Assembly: GCA_009103225.1 (NCBI GenBank)
Contig: RHPI01003079.1
Span: 90,377 to 154,376 of the forward strand
Direction: 5' to 3'
DNA length: 64,000 nucleotides
DNA from: Chlorokybus atmophyticus
Lineage: Eukaryota > Streptophyta > Chlorokybophyceae > Chlorokybales > Chlorokybaceae
The translations under genes were made by a program, and so were the position numbers. The notes under the pieces are model-generated. The model did not search any database. It had not been told where the DNA came from and worked only from the letters and a program-made list of their open reading frames with translations. This document shows, one piece after another, positions 57,901-64,000 of the stretch (the first letter of the stretch is position 1; every line of letters begins with the position of its first letter).

Positions 57901-60719
57901 CAAACACTTGACGATTGAGATGATGCGACATGTTTGTCCCATTGTTGACACAGGATTTCTACCCTGGTGCTGGCAAGTCTTGTGGGTTGCCAAGTGGTGT
58001 TTGGTGTGACGCCCGCGCTGCACTCACCTTTGATGTCCGTCACCAACGCCATATCCGGCATGACGGCTGTGGGCGGCCTTGTGCTCATGGGTGGAGGCCT
58101 GTATCCAAACAGCGTGCCCACAACCCTCGCAGCGATTGCTGTGTTGGTGTCTGCCATTAACATCTCCGGCGGGTACACACCTTGTGCACCTATAGTTGTT
58201 GCGGCATGGCAATTGCATTGTCAAGTTGCCTGCTCACGCGTACGCCTTGTTTGTGCAGATTTGTCATGACAAACCGCATGCTTGGCATGTTTCGGCGTCC
58301 CGGAGATGCTCCCGAGTACGCGTGGCTGTACGCCGTTCCGGCTGCAGTGTTTGTCGGCCTGTTCTTGGCGGCCATCCGGGCCGGCCTCTCACACGTCACT
58401 CAGATGGCTCTTTTGGCGTCGTCCGTGTGCTGCATTGGAGGCATTGCCGGCCTCTCTGCGCAGGTGAGCTGTCACGCACACGCCGTCACCAGGTTGATTA
58501 CTTGGTATTGTGTCCAGTACAAAACATCATAACACAACTGACGATGTTGTGTGTCATGCAGAGTACTGCCCAGTATGGCAACGCCCTTGGCGTGTTGGGT
58601 GTAACGAGTGGACTCGCAGCCACACTCGGATCGCTCACTGTACCTCGCGCTGTGTACACGCAAATGGGTGCTACTCTTGGCATAGGTAAGGATCTCAGCT
58701 TGTGTTTGAAAATGTTCTAATCGGTGTCTCACTACAAACAACTTGTTGGTCAGGTACGCTGTTGGGCACGGCGATTGCCAACAAGGTTCAGGTCACCGAG
58801 CTCCCGCAGCTCGTCGCGGCCTTCCACTCTCTGGTGGGTCTGGCGGCGTGCGCCACCGGGATCGCCAGTTACATGATGGGCCACAACCTTGACGTGGTGC
58901 ATAAGGTGTCCACCTACCTCGCAGCCATCATCGGTGGTATTACCCTCACGGGGTCCATCGTCGCCTTCGGCAAGCTGCAGGTGACTATTCTTGCAGAAAA
59001 GACCTGTACATTGTCAACATGTCATGTTGAGATGATCAAACACCTTGTGCAATTGCAGGGCATCATGTCCGGCAAGGCCCTGAAGCTCCCCGGAAAGAAC
59101 CTCATCAACTTTGCGTTGGCGGCGGCTTGCGTGGCAGGCGGTGTCGGTTTGCTTGCGCAGACCACCACAGCAGCGGTTGGCCTGCGGCTGTTGACTGCAG
59201 CTACGGTTGTGTCAGGTAAGCATGCGAGGGGATTCCAACACTCGCTTGTTGCACACACGTCAAGCCACACATCTGATGTACAACATTGGCATCAGGTATC
59301 CTTGGGTGGCACATGGCGGCGTCTGTTGGAGGTGCAGACATGCCTGTTGTGATCACACTGCTCAACAGTGCTAGTGGCTGGGCATTGGCAGCAGAGGGCT
59401 TTGTGCTTGGGTATGTGCAATGCAGTTGTTGCACACAGTAATGATCATGATTATGCTATGAAGTTCTGGGAGCTGAGCGCGTTTGGTTTGCAGCAACGAT
59501 TTGTTGACTATTGTTGGAGCGCTGATTGGCTCGTCTGGAGCAATTCTGTCATGGATCATGTGCAAGGCCATGAACCGCACAATAGTGCAAGTGCTCGGCC
59601 TTGTTACCATAGCTCCCAAGATGAAGCCGGTAAACATCGGTTGGGCCTTGTCAGTGTGTGTGGTGGGAATGTTGTTTCAATACATATAACCTGGTTGATG
59701 TTTGCGCAACTGTGCAGGGTGCGGGCGTTGGGTACTGCACAATCACCGGCGAATGCACTGAGGCCGGTATCGAGGATGTTGTGAGTTATCTGACGCGCGC
59801 AAAGAAGGTCAGCCACGGACCAGACCACGTCATCCAATGCACTTATAATTGTTGCATTCACGTTAAGATCGCCATATAGACGGATGCAACATAACAATGA
59901 TGCACCGCGCAGGTTATCATCGTGCCCGGATACGGTCTTGCTGTGGCCAAGGCGCAGTATGCGCTCGCTGAGATGATTAAGCTTCTACAAGCGGACAAGG
60001 TGTGCGGCCGCTTCCTTTTATGTTTATGAGGGTTGCGACGGCTCCACTGCATGGTGACTTGTGTGCCCGCAGGTTGACGTCCAGCTGGCCATCCATCCTG
60101 TTGCTGGAAGGATGCCTGGCCAGCTCAACGTGCTTCTGGCTGAGGCCGGCATTCCGGTGCGCTGCACTCTATGATGTGGCACAATGTGTTGTCATGGTGT
60201 GTGTGCTGGTTTGTATTATGGACACTTGTGTGCGTGTGCAGTATGACATTGTGAAGGAGATGGAAGAGATCAACGACGAGTTCGACCATGCGGACGTGGC
60301 GCTTGTGATTGGCGCCAATGATACTGTCAACAGCGCTGCTGAGGATGACCCCAACTCTCCCATAGCTGGCATGCCCGTGCTTCGAGTTTGGAAGGCAAAG
60401 ACGGTAAGACAGGATTTACTCGCTACAGTCCCATAGTTGTTGGGACTTGATGAGCTCACCGCGTGTCTTCGCCAGGCGGTGGTTCTGAAGCGCAGCCTGG
60501 GTGCGGGTTATGCTGACATTGACAATCCAGTCTTCTACAACGAAAACACAAGGGTATGACAACACGAGGACTTAAGTGGTGCTCTGTTTCAACTGCTCTC
60601 TTGATGCCATAACAATTCGATCTGTTCTGCAGATGCTTCTCGGTGATGCACGGTGTAATTGTGAAGACTTGAGGGATAAGCTGCGGGATGTGTACAATGG
60701 AGTCTGCATATTGGACTGA
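54931..60719 (+). CDS. NNT: Fused proton-translocating NAD(P) transhydrogenase
   Basis: Predicted 1126 residues from 22 exons: 54931-55242, 55493-55639, 55885-55932, 56090-56221, 56399-56487, 56610-57027, 57101-57264, 57345-57426, 57621-57838, 57954-58172, 58259-58463, 58562-58685, 58754-58980, 59059-59215, 59296-59410, 59494-59629, 59718-59807, 59913-59999, 60073-60156, 60242-60403, 60476-60553, 60633-60719. All phases agree. Residues 1-90 are a basic leader with many Ser/Arg and no early acidic residue, ending VTCQAIAVE, which looks like a transit peptide. Domain I (about 93-465, NAD-binding) begins [20 protein letters not shown] and has GAGVAG (277-282) and [18 protein letters not shown]. 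Domain II (about 505-930) is a set of membrane helices with [16 protein letters not shown] and the later NRMLGMF. Domain III (about 930-1126, NADP-binding) has [40 protein letters not shown] and [13 protein letters not shown], and ends [17 protein letters not shown]. The order I-IIa-IIb-III is as in animal mitochondrial NNT, whereas bacteria split it in two or three chains. It couples hydride transfer from NADH to NADP+ with proton movement across a membrane. Organelle assignment (plastid or mitochondrion) is open. Confidence 0.93.
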
Positions 60720-61971
60720 CGTCATGACAACGTCAAGGGCAACTCTGGCTCGTAGTATGGCAAGAGTTGGTTGTAGAATAGAATAACCCAACCCAACAAC
60801 ACATAAGCGTCGCCAGCGTTATGCTGCGACATAAGCTATGTAGTGCAAAATGCCATAAGCAAGGAGCACCCATTCCAGCAGCCATACCGGAGAGAGCATG
60901 GTATTTTCTCACAGCTGCCTGTTTTACCCCTTGTGTAAGCAAAGGGGCATGCATGCAGCTGTGGGTATGACAAGCACTCACCAACCAGCCAACCAACCCA
61001 AGCATAGCATTGTTTGTGGCCATGAGGTGTCACAAGTAGGGCGAGTACTTCCGATGTGGCGGAACAGGCACACAACAAGCATCAGTGACAAATATGTCAG
61101 CAAGTTAAATGCAGACATTGATTGCTTAGACGCATTGTCCTTGCCTATGCATAGGGTATTCATCTCTTTCGTAATTGCATTAACTGCATCAACTTACACA
61201 CCTTGGTGTATGGATGTATAATGCAATGTATGTGTAAAGCAAATAAATGCAACAAAGCAATGCACACGCAAGCACACACACGCAAGCAAGTAGTCACAGC
61301 TAGGACAATAGCAGTACAAAGACAAAGATTTGGGGGGCCCCAGAGCAGTGCTAGACTTCTAAGACCTCAAACTCTTACACCCTATACATTCCCTCTTGCA
61401 TCTTTTGTTCACAACCATGGGGTAGGATGGAGTGAGAAGGAATGCAGCAAGGAGGGGGGATATATCTGTGCGCTTGATACGCAGCAACAGCAACAGCAAG
61501 GAGACAATGTATCCTGCAAGTTTGCTGATCAAGCTTGTCTTATGTTCATTGACTTGAATGAATCATACTGTTATGCTAGCAAAGACGCTTTGTGTCCTGT
61601 TTTTCATAAAGCCGGCTGTAGTAGTGCATGCCAACCCAACAATAGTTAGCTGAATATTTCCAGTCTCATCCAAACCTCGCATGGCCATGCAAGAATTACA
61701 TCTATCTCAATTGCCAAGCCCACCTGCAGTGTGTCGCTAAACTCGTTCCCCACAAAGTGAAATCACCAGCTCGCTACCAACCTCTACTCGTGTTCAAAGC
61801 AATTTGTCAATCTGTCAGATCTGTTGGCATTGCTTGTAACCAACTCCAATGAAAGCTAATGTACAAAGGCTGCTCTAAGCTTGCGTTACTCTCCATCATC
61901 TCCAGCGGGGCTTATTCATTGCTCATGACCCAACATAACCCAACATGAGCCGACAATTCTTCTCCCCAACT
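60720..61971. other. Intergenic, with one unplaced open frame
   Basis: A plus-strand frame (61203-61649) ends in a Cys-rich part (SEKECSKEGGYICALDTQQQ, then SSACQPNNS). No family is recognised and no signal peptide is evident. It may be chance. The rest is 3-prime UTR and spacer. Confidence 0.25.
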
Positions 61972-64000
61972 CTACCTTTGTTGGAACTCCCGCATCAGGC
62001 CGACGGCGCGCACGGATTGTATGGCCAAAAAGAGGAGTAAAACCAGAATGGCAGCCAGCAGATACGTGTCGAGCGTAATGCCGCGGCTTTGAACTGGTGT
62101 GGTGGCGTAGTTGTTATTGTTGTTTTGAGGTTGGAATGATGATGTCGACTTGGTGTCTGTTATTGTGTCGGAGGGTGCGGACGCATCGTTGCCGGAGGCG
62201 TGTGCGGCACCGGCTGACTTGGCCTCTTTTGCAGCCATTTGCCTCACAATCTGCGCAAAATGAATGTCATGAGAGTTATGTTAAAACCAACACACGCACA
62301 TGACATACCACAGATGAGTGTAAGATGATACTTCAACCATCATTATGGCTCAAGCATTCGCACGTAGCCACATGCTCAAATGTATGGATACATACACTTG
62401 CAATGGCATGTATACACATACACACACGTGCAGATGCGTGAACATACGCAAGAGTACATGTGGATGTGTGTGCTCGTGCAGTCTCATGTCTCATGTGTCA
62501 TGACGAATGAACAACAACTACATGGCACGGTTTTCTTACGTCCATGAAGTTCTTGTTGGCCGTAACGACTCCGTCCTGGCTCCCCTTTTTGATCATGGAC
62601 TTGACCATGGGGCTCTTCACGAAGAACACCTCCATGGTGATGCGCAGCCGGGAGGTCTTGGGCGTCTTGTACTGTATCACATACTGCACGCACACACGCA
62701 CACACACACACATACATGTGTGAGTGATGGCGCATGTGTCAAGTGATGTGAGGTTGGTGTGACCAATCGTCACTCGCCTGCATGTGGATGTAGAAGCTGC
62801 TGCCGTACGGCATGTGCGGCGTGTCCACGCGCAAGTCGACCACCGTGCCACCCTTCTCGTGAACAAGCATCGTGTACGTCTCAAACACCTGCACAACAAA
62901 CCACACTTCACCCTCGTACAAGTCTACATCACAATACACGCGCGCGCGCATGTGTTCGTGTACGTGCACGTGCGCATGCATACACACCCATGTGCACACA
63001 CGCACACATACGCATGTGGGCATGTGCATCTATGCATGTATCAGACTAACGTTGTATGGATGTGCAGAACATCGACACAACGTCAATATGCTAGCCCACA
63101 CCCACATCACCTCCCCACCTGCGCTTCTTTGGGCGCCATGGGTGCGTTCACCGGCATTATGAACTGGTTCTTCCTGACCATCTGTCCCTTCTCGTCCCTC
63201 ACCCACGGTTTGGTCACGACCTCGCGTCGCTGCTGGCGCTCGTTGTAGGCCTCCATCACGGGGGAGACGGAGCCAAAGATCAGGCGGTGGAGGGACTTGG
63301 AGGGGACCTGGGATGTGCGGATGTGTGTGTGTGGGTGGGTGGGTGTGGGTGCGAATTGGTTTTGCTGTGCGGGTGCAGTATTCCGACGTTATTTTCGACG
63401 CATGCGTGTGTCATGTATGTGCACGCGCGCGCACGCATGCGCTGGTGTGTACGTGTGTCATGTGGTGTGATAACGAGCTTCACAGTGTTGACACTCACTG
63501 GCAGTTCTTCGTCTGCGAGGGCGACTTCGAGTGGTTCCGGCACGGAGATCGGCGCGGGCGGGGGCTCGTTGTCTTCGGCCTCGCCCGCGGCGCCGGCCTC
63601 GCCGGTCTGCTCCGACGCATCGTCCTCCTCTTCGACCGGAGAGACCTATACAAACACAACAAAAAGCAAAATGTGTGTCTGATGCCATGCTCCGTGACAG
63701 ATACAACCACACAAGCACGAAGACAGGACAACAAGCACAAGCAGGTACATGCGCAGGCAATGCACGACCCACACACGAGTGCACGCGGGCGTACACGGCT
63801 GCGTGCATGCGGGGAATGCACGTGGACCAACACCTGGTTGCGCACATAAGCACGCCCACGCACGCACGCACGCTTGCAGGCATATGCCATGATGTGTACA
63901 CGTTACCTTGGGTGGCGGCAGCAGTTTGAGCGACACGAGCAGTTCCCCTAACGGTCTGATCTCCTTGTCGTGCCCTGACTTGCTGTTGAGGTGGCGCACA
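61972..64000 (-). CDS. C2 / VASt-domain membrane protein, 3-prime part (cut by window end)
   Basis: Six exons seen: 63907->64000, 63499-63645, 63119-63307, 62778-62888, 62540-62683, 61972-62250, all phase 0 at joints. The first visible exon (RHLNSKSGHDKEIRPLGELL, then VSLKLLPPPK) looks like the end of a C2 domain. The second is an acidic, Pro/Ala-rich linker (SPVEEEDDASEQTGEAGAAG). The next three exons form a VASt domain (StAR-like lipid-transfer fold): SLHRLIFGSVSPVMEAYNER, TPHMPYGSSFYIHMQ, and LRITMEVFFVKSPMVKSMIK. The last exon ends with one transmembrane helix (LDTYLLAAILVLLLFLAIQS) and a short tail. VASt proteins (Lam/Ysp2, GRAMD1 and plant C2-GRAM families) move sterols or other lipids at membrane contact sites. 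A GRAM domain, if present, would lie outside the window. The intron after 62778 starts GCGAGT, a GC-AG intron. Confidence 0.85.

Noticed and set aside
62872-63248. Plus-strand frames rich in His/Thr/Arg near the right end
   Set aside because: They read CA/TG-rich introns and antisense VASt exons.

Overview
This 64 kb window is nuclear DNA of a eukaryote, most likely a green alga or other member of Viridiplantae. It has intron-rich genes with GT-AG introns, many LTR retrotransposon remains, and low-complexity DNA rich in TGCATG, CACG and TG steps. The green assignment rests mainly on a chromomethylase (a BAH + chromodomain + C5-methyltransferase architecture known from the green lineage), supported by a plant-type C2/VASt protein and a transhydrogenase whose leader looks plastid-directed. 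I cannot name the species. No prokaryotic operon structure, CRISPR array or rRNA gene is present.

Layout. 0.3-2.9 kb: gag and LTR of a Ty3/gypsy-like element on the minus strand. 2.9-4.5 kb: decayed reverse transcriptase remnant, minus strand. 5.2-9.7 kb: 13-exon gene for a secreted NIDO protein with four PKD-like repeats, minus strand. 9.7-20 kb: gene-poor, with a gypsy pol fragment, an LTR fragment, a GC-rich island, a CAA/TTG hairpin, a possible decayed gene and a minisatellite. 20.1-28.1 kb: decayed gypsy-like element on the plus strand, which carries a cytosine-C5 DNA methyltransferase domain between protease and reverse transcriptase. 28.4-31.1 kb: truncated Ty1/copia element, plus strand. 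31.2-31.9 kb: unrecognised ORF, minus strand. 32.7-36.9 kb: second Ty1/copia element, minus strand. 38.0-43.7 kb: 23-exon chromomethylase, minus strand. 43.7-47.1 kb: intergenic DNA with a tRNA 5-prime half, hairpins and degenerate repeats. 47.4-49.4 kb: multi-exon gene for a charged protein, minus strand. 50.27-50.76 kb: 500-bp element with 90-bp terminal direct repeats. 52.2-54.5 kb: 11-exon MFS transporter, minus strand. 54.9-60.7 kb: 22-exon fused NAD(P) transhydrogenase, plus strand. 62.0-64.0 kb: 3-prime part of a C2/VASt membrane protein, minus strand, cut by the window end.

The five well-supported genes were reconstructed exon by exon: exon lengths, intron phases and protein motifs agree at every junction. 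The MFS and transhydrogenase genes are divergent and share a 429-bp intergenic region. The most notable observation is that the window holds two unrelated cytosine methyltransferases: an apparently intact host chromomethylase and, about 12 kb away, a decayed methyltransferase built into the polyprotein of an LTR retrotransposon.
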